From: Paraburkholderia atlantica
GTDB taxonomy: Bacteria; Pseudomonadota; Gammaproteobacteria; Burkholderiales; Burkholderiaceae
Assembly (NCBI RefSeq): GCF_009362785.1
Contig: NZ_WHNQ01000002.1
Span: 1 to 64,000 of the forward strand
Direction of reading: 5' to 3'
Length of the DNA stretch: 64,000 nt
The notes below the pieces were generated by a model. It was not told where the DNA came from and searched no databases. It saw only the letters and a list, made by a program, of their open reading frames with translations. Of this stretch, positions 45,127 through 53,825 are shown piece by piece. The position numbers and the translations under genes were made by a program. Positions within the stretch are counted from its first letter, which is position 1, and each line of letters begins with the position of its first letter.

Positions 45127-46200
45127 TCAGCGCGCCGTCGACGCACGCACGATCAGCTCGCCGGGCAACAGGCAGTCGCGCGCGCCCGTCAGCGCGCCTT
45201 CGATGCGCTCGTGCAGGAATTCGACCGCGCGATAACCGATGTCATAGGTCGGCTGACGAATCGTCGTGATGCCGGCGAGCTCGGCCCAATCCGGATCGTC
45301 GATGGAAAGCAGCGCGACGCGGCTCTGCCAGTGCGCGCCGTAACGGGCGTTCAGGTGGAGCGCGAGGCGCAACGCGACCGGTGCGTTGGCCGCGAACAGC
45401 GCGACCCGTGGGGCGGTGCCGGCCCCGTCCAGCGAGTCGATCGCACCATCCAGCTCCGCAAGGCCGCGCTCGACAGCAGTTTCATCGGCGAGATCGAGTA
45501 CTAGCGTACGACCGCGCGCGCGGCCCTCGTCGCGCATCGCGCGATCGAACGCTTCGACGCGCAGCCGCCGCGAGCTGACCCGCTCGAACGGCTGCACGAC
45601 GAACCAGATATGCTCGAAGCCCCGTTCGAGCAGATGCCGCGTCCCAAGCTCGGCGGCCGCGCCATTGTCGAGACCGACCATGTCCGCGATCAGCCCCTCC
45701 ACGCGGCGATCGACCAGCACCGCCGGAATCCCGCCGTCGCCGACCGGCCGCAAGGTCTCCTCACGCACGCCCAGCGCGTTGACGATCACGCCTTCCACGC
45801 GATACGTGGTCAGCAGTTGCAGGTAACGCCGCTCCATCTCGACCTCGTTCGCCGCGTGGCAGATCAGCGGCATCAATCCGAGCGCGTGGCAGGCGGCCTC
45901 GACGCCTTGCAGCACTTCGACGGAATACGGATTGGTCAGGTCGGCGACCAGCATCCCGATCAGCCGGTTGCGGCCGCGCTTGAGGCCACGCGCCATCTGG
46001 TTCGGCTGATAGTCGAGCCGCGCGATCGCGGCTTCGATGCGCGCGCGCAGCTCGGGCGACAGCGCGCTGAACTCGCCGTTCAGATAGCGCGAGATGCTGG
46101 TCTTGCCGGTGCCGGCTTCGCGCGCGACATCGGTGATCGTCGCGCGGCGCGTCGGCGCAGGCGGCGGATTGGGTGGCGTGCCGGGCGGGGTCGTGCTCAT
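45127..46200 (-). CDS. ptxS: LacI-family regulator of 2-ketogluconate use
   Basis: 357 aa. After a Pro-rich N-terminus (PPNPPPAP) the HTH reads ATITDVAREAGTGKTSISRY and the effector core has LIGMLVADLTNPYSVEVLQG. It is the last gene of a kguE-kguK-kguT-kguD-ptxS arrangement, the same set as in Pseudomonas, where PtxS represses kgu and senses 2-ketogluconate. The palindrome upstream of kguE closely resembles the PtxS operator. Confidence 0.88.
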   Translation of the reverse strand: MSTTPPGTPPNPPPAPTRRATITDVAREAGTGKTSISRYLNGEFSALSPELRARIEAAIARLDYQPNQMARGLKRGRNRLIGMLVADLTNPYSVEVLQGVEAACHALGLMPLICHAANEVEMERRYLQLLTTYRVEGVIVNALGVREETLRPVGDGGIPAVLVDRRVEGLIADMVGLDNGAAAELGTRHLLERGFEHIWFVVQPFERVSSRRLRVEAFDRAMRDEGRARGRTLVLDLADETAVERGLAELDGAIDSLDGAGTAPRVALFAANAPVALRLALHLNARYGAHWQSRVALLSIDDPDWAELAGITTIRQPTYDIGYRAVEFLHERIEGALTGARDCLLPGELIVRASTAR

Positions 46201-46254
46201 TCGCTGATCGCTCGTGTCGGTGCGAGGGCGGCAGCTTGCGCGCCGCCCGGCGAT

Positions 46255-47220
46255 TCACTTCGCCAGGACTTCACGGTTGACGATGTTGGTCGTCAACGTG
46301 CCGTCGAGCGCGGCGACCAGGTTTTGCGCCGCGTTGAGCGCCATCGCATGACGGGTCTCGTGTGTCGCCGAGCCGATATGCGGCAGCGCGACCACGTTCG
46401 GCATCGACAGCAACGGCGAGTCGGCCGGCAACGGTTCGGTGTCGAACACGTCGAGGCCCGCACCGTGAATCGTGCCGTTTTGCAACGCGTCGATCAGCGC
46501 CGGTTCGTCGACGGTCGCGCCGCGCGACGCGTTGATCAGGATCGCGCTCTTCTTCATCGCGCGCAATTCGGCCGCGCCGATCAGATGCCGCGTCTCTTGG
46601 GTGAGCGGCACCTGCAGGCAGACGAAATCGGACTGCGCGAGCAATTCCGCCAGCTCGACGCGGCGCGCGCCATACGCCTCTTCCGCATGGCGGTTCGCGC
46701 TGCGGTTCGTGTACAGCACCTTCATGTTGAAGCCGAGCGCCGCGCGTCGCGCGACCGCGCCGCCGATCCGCCCAAGCCCGACGATGCCGATCGTCTTGCC
46801 CTGCACGTCGAGCCCGAACTGCGCGGGCCCGATGCTCGTGCGCCACTGCCCCGCCTTGACCCAGTCGGCCAGCTCGACGACGCGCCGCGCGGACGCGAGG
46901 ATCAGCGAGAACACGGTATCGGCGGTCGATTCGGTCAGCACGTCCGGCGTGTGTGCGAGCACGATGCCGCGGCGCGTGAGGTCGTCGACGTCGAACTGGT
47001 CGTAGCCGACCGAGATCGTCGACAGCGCCTTCAGCCGGCTCGCGCCTTCGAGCATCGCCGGCGTGATCTTCACGCTCGCGCCGATGCCGCCGTCGGCATC
47101 GCGCAATGCGGCGACGAACGCATCATGCTGTGACGGATCGACCTGCACGACCTGCGCATGCTGTTGCAGATAGGCGAGCACATCCTCGGGCAGCGACTTC
47201 CAGGCGACGATCTTGTTCAT
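46255..47220 (-). CDS. kguD: 2-ketogluconate(-6-phosphate) reductase, D-2-hydroxyacid dehydrogenase family
   Basis: 321 aa. NAD(P)-binding GIVGLGRIGGAVARRAA, then the catalytic region INASRGATVDEPAL (Arg) and LPHIGSATHETRHAM (His), with Glu in between: the standard Arg-Glu-His set of this family. In the kgu pathway it reduces 2-keto-6-phosphogluconate to 6-phosphogluconate. It shares one base with the kguT stop. Confidence 0.9.
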   Translation of the reverse strand: MNKIVAWKSLPEDVLAYLQQHAQVVQVDPSQHDAFVAALRDADGGIGASVKITPAMLEGASRLKALSTISVGYDQFDVDDLTRRGIVLAHTPDVLTESTADTVFSLILASARRVVELADWVKAGQWRTSIGPAQFGLDVQGKTIGIVGLGRIGGAVARRAALGFNMKVLYTNRSANRHAEEAYGARRVELAELLAQSDFVCLQVPLTQETRHLIGAAELRAMKKSAILINASRGATVDEPALIDALQNGTIHGAGLDVFDTEPLPADSPLLSMPNVVALPHIGSATHETRHAMALNAAQNLVAALDGTLTTNIVNREVLAK

Positions 47221-48509
47221 CAGCTAATTTTCCTTGCGACGGTGGGACGAGCGGAGTCGCGTTGTTCGGCGGCGGCGGGCTTGACGGCGAGCGTCAGGAT
47301 CACCGCGGCGACGAGCGCCACGCTCATGAACGCATACGATGCCGCGGGCGAGCCGGTCGCGCCGTTCAGATAGCCGACCACGTACGAGCCGACGAACGAA
47401 CCGAGCGCGCCCATGCTGTTGATCAGCGCCATCGCGCCGCCCGCGACGTTCTTCGGCAGCAACTCCGGCACGATCGCGAAGAACGGGCCGTACGGCGCAT
47501 ACATCGCGGCGCCCGCGATCACGAGCAGCGCATACGAAAGCCAGAAATGCGCGGAGCCGAGCCCGTACGACGCCGCGAACGCGATTGCGCCGACCAGCAG
47601 GAACGGCCACACGAACACCTTGCGGCGGTTGAGTTTATCCGATGCCCATGAAGCTGCAAGCATCGCGATCGTCGCGGCCGCATACGGCAGCGCAGACAGC
47701 CAGCCGGTCTCGACCATGCCGATCGACGAGCCGTTCTTCAGGATCGACGGCAGCCACAGCACGAAACCGTACACGCCGATGCTCCAGCAGAAATACTGCG
47801 CGCACAGCTTGATGACCGCGGGCGTGCGAAACGCCTCGCTGTAGTTGCGCACCGGCTTGATCGCGGCCTGCTCGGCGCGCAGCGTCTGCGCGAGCGTGTC
47901 CTTTTCCTGCTGCGTGAGCCACGACACCTGCTCGGGCTTGTCCTTCACGAGGAACCACCAGCACACCGCCCAGAGGATCGCGGGCGCGCCCTCGGCGATG
48001 AACATCTGCCGCCAGCCGAACGAATGCACGAGGTAGCCCGACACGACCGACATCCACAGCACCGTGACCGGGTTGCCGAGAATCAGGAATGTGTTCGCGC
48101 GCGAGCGTTCGCTCTTCGTGAACCAGTTGCTGATGAAGATCAGCATCGCCGGCATCACCGCGGCTTCGACGACGCCGAGCACGAAGCGGATCGCCATCAG
48201 CGACGGAATGTTGCTGACCATGCCGGTCAATGCGGCGCAGCCACCCCACAGAATGAGGCTCCAGAAAACGAGCTTCTTCACGCTGCGGCGCTCGGCGTAG
48301 ATCGCGCCCGGAATCTGGAAGAAGAAATAGCCGAGGAAAAACAGCGCGCCGATCAGCGACGCGAGCCCCTTGCTGATGCCGAGATCCTGGTTGATGCCGG
48401 CCGCCGCCGCGAAGCCGAAATTCGCGCGATCCAGATACGCGAGGCTGTAGGTGATGAACACGATCGGCATGATCGTCCACCAGCGGCGAATCGCAAGTGA
48501 TGTGGTCAT
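47220..48509 (-). CDS. kguT: 2-ketogluconate transporter, MFS (ACS family)
   Basis: 429 aa, 12 predicted helices. N-terminal MPIVFITYSLAYLDRANFGF is the anion:cation symporter signature (YxLAYLDRxN). AGGAG lies 7 nt before the ATG. Position between kguK and kguD, the TGATG overlap with kguD and the family all point to import of 2-ketogluconate. Confidence 0.9.
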   Translation of the reverse strand: MTTSLAIRRWWTIMPIVFITYSLAYLDRANFGFAAAAGINQDLGISKGLASLIGALFFLGYFFFQIPGAIYAERRSVKKLVFWSLILWGGCAALTGMVSNIPSLMAIRFVLGVVEAAVMPAMLIFISNWFTKSERSRANTFLILGNPVTVLWMSVVSGYLVHSFGWRQMFIAEGAPAILWAVCWWFLVKDKPEQVSWLTQQEKDTLAQTLRAEQAAIKPVRNYSEAFRTPAVIKLCAQYFCWSIGVYGFVLWLPSILKNGSSIGMVETGWLSALPYAAATIAMLAASWASDKLNRRKVFVWPFLLVGAIAFAASYGLGSAHFWLSYALLVIAGAAMYAPYGPFFAIVPELLPKNVAGGAMALINSMGALGSFVGSYVVGYLNGATGSPAASYAFMSVALVAAVILTLAVKPAAAEQRDSARPTVARKIS

Positions 48510-48632
48510 GAAAGTCTCCTTGGACGGCGTCGTCCCGAATCAATGATGAAAAAATCTGGGCGCGCTGCGGGCGCTCTTGTTGTCGTCGATGCTGGGCGCG
48601 GATGCATCGCGATCGATGCAGTCCGCTTCGCG

Positions 48633-49616
48633 TCAGGCCGCGCTCGCGATGCCCGGCACCTCGGCCAGTTCCAGCGCGTCGAGTTCGGCGCGGCTCGGCA
48701 AGCCCTCCGAATCGCCGATCACCTGGATCGCGAGCGCGCCGATCCGGTTGCCGCGCGCGACCGCCTGCGCGAGCGTGCGGCCTTCGAGTAGCGCGCTGAT
48801 CACGCCGACCGCGAAACCATCGCCCGCGCCGACCGTATCGACGACGTTCGCGACCGGCCGGCCGGCGACCGTGGCGGCGTCGGTCGCGGTGCGGTAATAC
48901 GCGCCCTGCGCACCGAGCTTGACGATCACGCCGCGCGCGCCGCGCTCGAGGTAGAACTTCGCGATGTCCTCCGGCTGCCTGTAGCCGGTCAGAATCTCTC
49001 CCTCGCCGATGCCGGGCAGCACCCAGTCGGCGTGAGCAGCCAGCGCGTTCAATCCCTCGACCATCGCCGCGCGCGACGGCCACAGCGTCGGGCGCAGGTT
49101 CGGGTCGAACGAAATCGTCTTGCCTGCCGCACGCATTTCGCGGGCCAGATGGAACGCGAGTTCGCGCGAACTCGCCGAGATCGCCGGCGCGACGCCGGTC
49201 AGATGCAGGTGACGCGCGGGCAGCACGTAGTCGGCGGCGTAGTCGTCGAGCGACAAATGGCTCGCCGCGGAGCCTTTGCGGAAGTATTCGACCGCCGGGT
49301 CGCTGCCGTCGTCGTTCTTCGACTTCAGCTGGAAGCCGGTCGGGTACCGCGCGTCGGTGCTCACGCATTGCTGGTCGATGCCCTCCTTCGTCAGCGTGTC
49401 GCGCACGTACTGGCCGAACGAATCGTCGCCGACGCGGCTCATCCAGCCCACCCTGAAGCCGAGTCGGGACAAGCCGATCGCGACGTTCAGATCCGCGCCG
49501 GCGATGCGCTTCGTGAAGTGTCCGACGCCCGCGAGCGGGCCGGTTTCGGCGGCGACGAACATCGCCATCGCTTCGCCGTAGGTGATCACGTCGAGGGCGG
49601 GGTACGGGTGGGTCAT
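48633..49616 (-). CDS. kguK: 2-ketogluconate kinase, PfkB family
   Basis: 327 aa. The N-terminal region AGADLNVAIGLSRLGFRVGW and the catalytic loop VVDTVGAGDGFAVGVISAL (Asp base) show an intact PfkB kinase. Similar proteins phosphorylate 2-keto-3-deoxygluconate, so the sequence alone does not decide; the kgu context favours 2-ketogluconate to 2-keto-6-phosphogluconate. It lies between kguE (86 nt) and kguT (123 nt). Confidence 0.88.
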   Translation of the reverse strand: MTHPYPALDVITYGEAMAMFVAAETGPLAGVGHFTKRIAGADLNVAIGLSRLGFRVGWMSRVGDDSFGQYVRDTLTKEGIDQQCVSTDARYPTGFQLKSKNDDGSDPAVEYFRKGSAASHLSLDDYAADYVLPARHLHLTGVAPAISASSRELAFHLAREMRAAGKTISFDPNLRPTLWPSRAAMVEGLNALAAHADWVLPGIGEGEILTGYRQPEDIAKFYLERGARGVIVKLGAQGAYYRTATDAATVAGRPVANVVDTVGAGDGFAVGVISALLEGRTLAQAVARGNRIGALAIQVIGDSEGLPSRAELDALELAEVPGIASAA

Positions 49617-49702
49617 GCTGGGCTCCTGGTGGTGCTTTTGATGCCGATTATTGATGTTGCGTGGGATGCGTCGTTTGCTGCTTCGGTTGCCGCGTCGCGG
49701 GC

Positions 49703-50497
49703 CTATAGCCGCGCCAGCCAGTTCACATAGCGCGCGGCATCCGCATCGATCCGGCTCGGGTCGAACGGAAACTCGATGCCGCGCGGCACATCACGCGGCA
49801 GTCGGTCGAGGACCGCGCGGAAGGTAGCGTCATCGTCGGCCGGCGCGGTCGCGAAGCGCCGCGCGCCCTCGCCCGTCGTGGTCTTGCAATGGATGTATTC
49901 GACGTACGGCGCAAGCTGCGGCGCGAGTTGGAGCGGCGCGACGTCGAGCCACGCCCAGTTGCCGATATCGAAAGTCATGCCGAGCGCGCCCGCATGGCCT
50001 TCACGCGCGAGCGTGTCGAACAGCCCGACGAACTGTGCGGGCGAGCCGCCCTGCGCCAATTGCCCGTTTTCGACGACGAGCCGTGGGTGCGCGCCGCGCG
50101 TGGTGCCCGAGCCGCTCGCCAGCTGCGCGACGATCGCCGCACCGTGAGCCTCGCGCGCGAAGCCGCCGAGTTGCAGCTTGACGAAGCGCGCGCCGAGCGC
50201 GGCCGCTTCGTCGAGCGCCAGACGCAGCGCGCCGGTATCGAGTTCGCCGTCCGTCGCGAACAACGATGCCGGCGTCGAGAACACCGACCACAGCCCGAGA
50301 TCGCCCAACGCCGCGCCGAGCGCGCGCAGCCGTTGCGGGGCCGTGTCCGCGTCGCTCGCGAACAGCTCGCGGCGCACTTCGAAACCCGCCGCGCCGGCCC
50401 GCTTCGCGGCCTGCGCCCATTTCAGATGGCCGTCGGCGCGCACGGCGTTCACACCGAACGCGCTGGCGACGATCACGATCTCGACTGCATCAGCCAT
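49703..50497 (-). CDS. kguE: KguE-like sugar isomerase/epimerase (TIM barrel)
   Basis: 264 aa from the ATG at 50497. TIM-barrel (AP endonuclease 2-like) pattern with metal ligands in LVVENGQLAQG, GMTFDIGNW and VEYIHCKTT. KguE is the first gene of the Pseudomonas kgu operon, with an unclear exact reaction (epimerase or isomerase). A longer frame to 50554 would overlap the operator and is rejected. Confidence 0.85.
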   Translation of the reverse strand: MADAVEIVIVASAFGVNAVRADGHLKWAQAAKRAGAAGFEVRRELFASDADTAPQRLRALGAALGDLGLWSVFSTPASLFATDGELDTGALRLALDEAAALGARFVKLQLGGFAREAHGAAIVAQLASGSGTTRGAHPRLVVENGQLAQGGSPAQFVGLFDTLAREGHAGALGMTFDIGNWAWLDVAPLQLAPQLAPYVEYIHCKTTTGEGARRFATAPADDDATFRAVLDRLPRDVPRGIEFPFDPSRIDADAARYVNWLARL

Positions 50498-50532
50498 GTC
50501 CAACTCACTCAATCTTGATGCGAAACCGGCTT

Positions 50533-50548
50533 TTGGAACCGGTTCCAA
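50533..50548. promoter_or_regulatory. PtxS-type operator upstream of kguE
   Basis: Perfect 16-bp palindrome TTGGAACCGGTTCCAA, 36 nt upstream of the kguE ATG. The Pseudomonas PtxS site is TGAAACCGGTTTCA, so 12 of 14 inner positions agree. A LacI-family gene of the PtxS type is the last gene of this same operon. Confidence 0.82.
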
Positions 50549-50665
50549 CCGCACTTCGAAAAAAAGCGCCGAGGCGCTGCGATGTGCGAATAGTGCGCGG
50601 GACAGCCACCGCGCACCATAGAGGAAATCCCCAGGCGCGCCGGGCCCATGCTGCCAGCGCTGCGG

Positions 50666-51556
50666 TCAGCCCTCGTCCGCGATGCACATCGCCAGAAACC
50701 GTTCGACCACCCGCGAGGGCGCGCTCGCATGCGGCACCAGAATCGACAGCCGCCGCGTCAGCGGCTGCGGGCTCAGCGACATCAGCCGCAGCGCACCGTT
50801 CTCGTGCCGCATCGACATTGCCGACACGAAGCCGACGCCCATACCTGCCCGCACCGCTTCCTTCACGCCTTCGACCCCCGCTATCTCGAGCGCCACGCGC
50901 ATCGGCACGCCCGCGCGCGCGAACTCGCGCTCGACCGTCTGCCGCACGCCCGAGCCTTCCTCGCGCAACACCAGCGGATACGCGCCGAACGCGGCCAGCT
51001 CGATGCGCCCGCCGTTGTCCGCCTGCGCGAGCGGATGCGAGCGCGGCACGATCGCGACGATCTCGTCCTCGCGCCACGCATGGACGACCGTGTCCGGCGG
51101 CAGATCGGCGCCGGCGGGACCCTCGATCATCGCGATGTCGACCGAGCCGAGCGCGCCGACGATCTCGGCCGTGTTGCCGTTGGCGGTATGCACGGTGACG
51201 TCCGGAAAGCGCCGATGGAATTCGGCGATCAGGTACGGCAGCAAGTAGCTCGCCGGCGTCGTGCTCGCGCCGATCCGCAAAGTGCCCTGCTCCAGACCGC
51301 GCAGCGCGTCGCGATACGCATGCGCCTGCCGCCAGGTGTCGCGCAGCCGCGCCGCATAGCTGGCGAGCTGCTCGCCGGCCGGCGTCAGCCGCACGCCGCG
51401 GCCATCGCGCTGATACAGCGGCTCGCCGAACTCGTCCTGCAATTGCCGCAGCTGTCCCGACACCGCCGGCTGGGATAGATGCAGCGCCACCGCCGCCCGG
51501 CTGATATTGCGATGCTCAGCGACGGCCGCGAACGTTATAAGCTGATCCGGGGTCAT
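50666..51556 (-). CDS. LysR-family regulator, YeiE-like
   Basis: 296 aa from the ATG at 51556. HTH NISRAAVALHLSQPAVSGQL; effector domain LRIGASTTPASYLLPYLIAE, similar to the YeiE/CysB-like group. It is divergent from a YeiH-type transporter, the standard YeiE-YeiH arrangement, so it likely controls that gene in response to a sulfur-containing ligand such as sulfite. Inducer is inferred. Confidence 0.85.
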   Translation of the reverse strand: MTPDQLITFAAVAEHRNISRAAVALHLSQPAVSGQLRQLQDEFGEPLYQRDGRGVRLTPAGEQLASYAARLRDTWRQAHAYRDALRGLEQGTLRIGASTTPASYLLPYLIAEFHRRFPDVTVHTANGNTAEIVGALGSVDIAMIEGPAGADLPPDTVVHAWREDEIVAIVPRSHPLAQADNGGRIELAAFGAYPLVLREEGSGVRQTVEREFARAGVPMRVALEIAGVEGVKEAVRAGMGVGFVSAMSMRHENGALRLMSLSPQPLTRRLSILVPHASAPSRVVERFLAMCIADEG

Positions 51557-51609
51557 TTCGATGAAATATCCATTGAACCGATACTTCACATTCTAAATCA
51601 CGATTTTTC

Positions 51610-51619
51610 ATATCGATAT
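51610..51619. promoter_or_regulatory. Dyad in the yeiE-yeiH intergenic region
   Basis: Perfect palindrome ATATCGATAT in an AT-rich stretch 75 nt upstream of the YeiH-type start and 54 nt upstream of the LysR start. A likely binding site for the LysR protein, shared by both promoters. Confidence 0.4.
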
Positions 51620-51693
51620 ATCTAATTTAGGATTAGCCCCATTGCTGCTCATGCAGTTCCGTGCAAGTTCGCTACGAAGTCAGGCACCCGATC

Positions 51694-52773
51694 ATGTCTA
51701 CACCGACCGTCCCGCTCACCGCCGCCTCCCCCGCATTGTCCACTCGCGGCCAGCTCAATGGCGTGCTGTTCGTCGCGCTGTTTGCCGCCGCCGTCACGCG
51801 CATCGCCGCGATTCCGGCGGTTGCCGGTCTTGGCCTGAGTCCGCTGATCGTCGGCATCGTCGCTGGTGCGATCTATGGCAACGCGCTGCGCGACAACATG
51901 CCGGCCAGCTGGGCGGCCGGCGTCAACTTCTCGGCGCGCAAGCTGCTGCGCATCGCGGTCGCGTTCTTCGGCCTGCGCGTGAGCCTGCAGGAAATCGCCC
52001 AGGTGGGCCTGCCGGGGCTCGCGGAATCGGTGCTGATCGTCGTCAGTACGCTCGTGATTGGCACCTGGGCCGGCATCAAGATCATGAAGCTCGATCGCGA
52101 CACCGCGCTGCTGACGGCGGCCGGCAGCGCGATCTGCGGCGCGGCCGCGGTGCTCGCGTTCGAATCCACTCTGCAATCGAAGCCGCACAAGAGCGCGATG
52201 GCGGTCGGCACTGTCGTGCTGTTCGGCACGCTGTCGATGTTTCTGTACCCGGTGCTGTTCAACGCAGGCTGGCTGCATCTCGATACGGTCGGCGCCGGTC
52301 TGTTCTTCGGCGGCACGATCCACGAGGTCGCGCAGGTGGTCGGCGCGGCGAGCAACGTGAGTCCGGAAGCGACGCACATCGCGACGATCGTCAAGATGAC
52401 CCGCGTGATGCTGCTCGTGCCGGTGTTGCTGGTGGTCGGCCTGTGGGTGAACCGCGCGGCGCGCGGCGCGAAGGATGGCAGCACGGATGGCGCCGCCCCG
52501 CGCAAGCTTGCGATCCCCTGGTTCGCACTGGGCTTCCTTGCCTGCGTCGCGATCAACTCGCTGCACGTGCTGCCGCAAAGCGCCACCTCGTCGCTGAACC
52601 TGCTCGACACCTTCGCGCTGACGATGGCGATGACCGCGCTGGGCATGGAAACGCGCATCTCGCAGATTCGCGAAGCGGGTCCTCGCGCGCTGACCACGGG
52701 CCTGATTCTGTATGTGTGGCTGATCGCGGGCGGACTGGGCATCACATGGACCGTCCAGCACCTGGTCCGCTAA
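51694..52773 (+). CDS. YeiH family putative sulfate/sulfite exporter
   Basis: 359 aa with about ten hydrophobic helices. LSPLIVGIVAGAIYGN and FFGLRVSLQEI in the N-terminal half and FGGTIHEVAQVVGAA in the middle are characteristic of the UPF0324/YeiH family. A homologue exports sulfite from taurine and cysteate breakdown in other bacteria. ATG at 51694 is the best start. Divergent from a YeiE-like regulator; followed by a terminator. Confidence 0.88.
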   Translation: MSTPTVPLTAASPALSTRGQLNGVLFVALFAAAVTRIAAIPAVAGLGLSPLIVGIVAGAIYGNALRDNMPASWAAGVNFSARKLLRIAVAFFGLRVSLQEIAQVGLPGLAESVLIVVSTLVIGTWAGIKIMKLDRDTALLTAAGSAICGAAAVLAFESTLQSKPHKSAMAVGTVVLFGTLSMFLYPVLFNAGWLHLDTVGAGLFFGGTIHEVAQVVGAASNVSPEATHIATIVKMTRVMLLVPVLLVVGLWVNRAARGAKDGSTDGAAPRKLAIPWFALGFLACVAINSLHVLPQSATSSLNLLDTFALTMAMTALGMETRISQIREAGPRALTTGLILYVWLIAGGLGITWTVQHLVR

Positions 52774-52803
52774 GCCGTCGCCGGCTTCGCCCCCTTCCCC
52801 GAC

Positions 52804-52825
52804 ACCCCGCCGCGCGCGGGGTTTT
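52804..52825 (+). terminator. Terminator of the YeiH-type gene
   Basis: ACCCCGC/GCGGGGT stem with a 5-nt loop followed by TTT, 30 nt after the stop codon. Confidence 0.75.
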
Positions 52826-52975
52826 GGGCTTTCTGGCGCCCCATCCGGCCCGCTCACACGGCATACTCGTTGCTGCGAACTTTGCTCCCACAACCCGCCT
52901 GTGCGCACGGTCCGACGGCAGCGGTGAAACCGCCTTCCCGCGACGCGTCCCGGCGACCGGAATGAGGATCGATCG

Positions 52976-53713
52976 ATGAGCCTGGAACTGTATTACTGGG
53001 ATGGCCTGCAAGGCCGCGGCGAATTCGTGCGGCTCGCGCTGGAGGAAGCCCGCGTCGACTATGTCGAGGTCGCGCGCGGCAAGCCTTCGAAGGGCCTTGG
53101 CACCGAGGCGATGATGGCCGTGATGGACAGCCCCGACGAGCCGTATCCGCCGTTCGCGCCGCCGTTTCTGAAAGACGGCGATCTGGTGATCGCGCAGACC
53201 GCCAACATCCTGTTCTACCTCGGCCCGCGTCTGAAGCTCGCGCCGGAGGTGGAGAGCCTGCGCTACGTCGCGAACGGCCTGCAACTGACGATCGCCGACG
53301 TCGTCACCGAAGCGCACGACACCCACCATCCGCTTGCGAGCGGCCTCTACTACGAGGAGCAGAAAGACGCGGCGAAGGTGCGCGCGCACGATTTCATCGA
53401 CCATCGGATTCCGAAGTTCATGTCGTACTTCGAGCGCGTGCTCGCGCAGAATCCGGCTGGCGACGATTTCATGGTCGGCGACGCGCTGACCTATGTGGAT
53501 CTGTCGATGTTCCAGCTGATCGACGGTCTGCTGTATGCGTTTCCGCGCGCGCTGAAGCGCTTCGGCGAACACTATCCACGGCTCGCCGCGCTGCACGACC
53601 GGGTGATCGCCAGACCGAACATCGCCGCGTATCTGGACTCGGACCGGCGCATCGACCATAACGAAAGCTGCGTCTTCCGGCACTACCCGGAACTCGACAA
53701 GGCGGCGACTTGA
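52976..53713 (+). CDS. Glutathione S-transferase family protein
   Basis: 245 aa. N-terminal thioredoxin fold with MSLELYYWDGLQGRGEFVRL and the glutathione-contact segment LVIAQTANILFYLG (QTANI is the cis-Pro/Ser-equivalent loop); the all-helical C-terminal domain has GDALTYVDLSMFQLIDG with the conserved Asp. Cytosolic detoxification or reductive enzyme; substrate unknown. Confidence 0.9.
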   Translation: MSLELYYWDGLQGRGEFVRLALEEARVDYVEVARGKPSKGLGTEAMMAVMDSPDEPYPPFAPPFLKDGDLVIAQTANILFYLGPRLKLAPEVESLRYVANGLQLTIADVVTEAHDTHHPLASGLYYEEQKDAAKVRAHDFIDHRIPKFMSYFERVLAQNPAGDDFMVGDALTYVDLSMFQLIDGLLYAFPRALKRFGEHYPRLAALHDRVIARPNIAAYLDSDRRIDHNESCVFRHYPELDKAAT

Positions 53714-53745
53714 AGCGCGCCGCCCGCCCCCGCCCGCTCGCCGCC

Positions 53746-53777
53746 GCGCGCCCGCCATTCGAGGCGGGCGCGCTTTT
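53746..53777 (+). terminator. Terminator of the GST gene
   Basis: Perfect 11-bp stem GCGCGCCCGCC/GGCGGGCGCGC, 6-nt loop, followed by TTTTGTTG. Confidence 0.9.
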
Positions 53778-53825
53778 GTTGCGGCGCGCGTTTTTCAACC
53801 TTCCATCACGCCCCGTACCGTCGAC

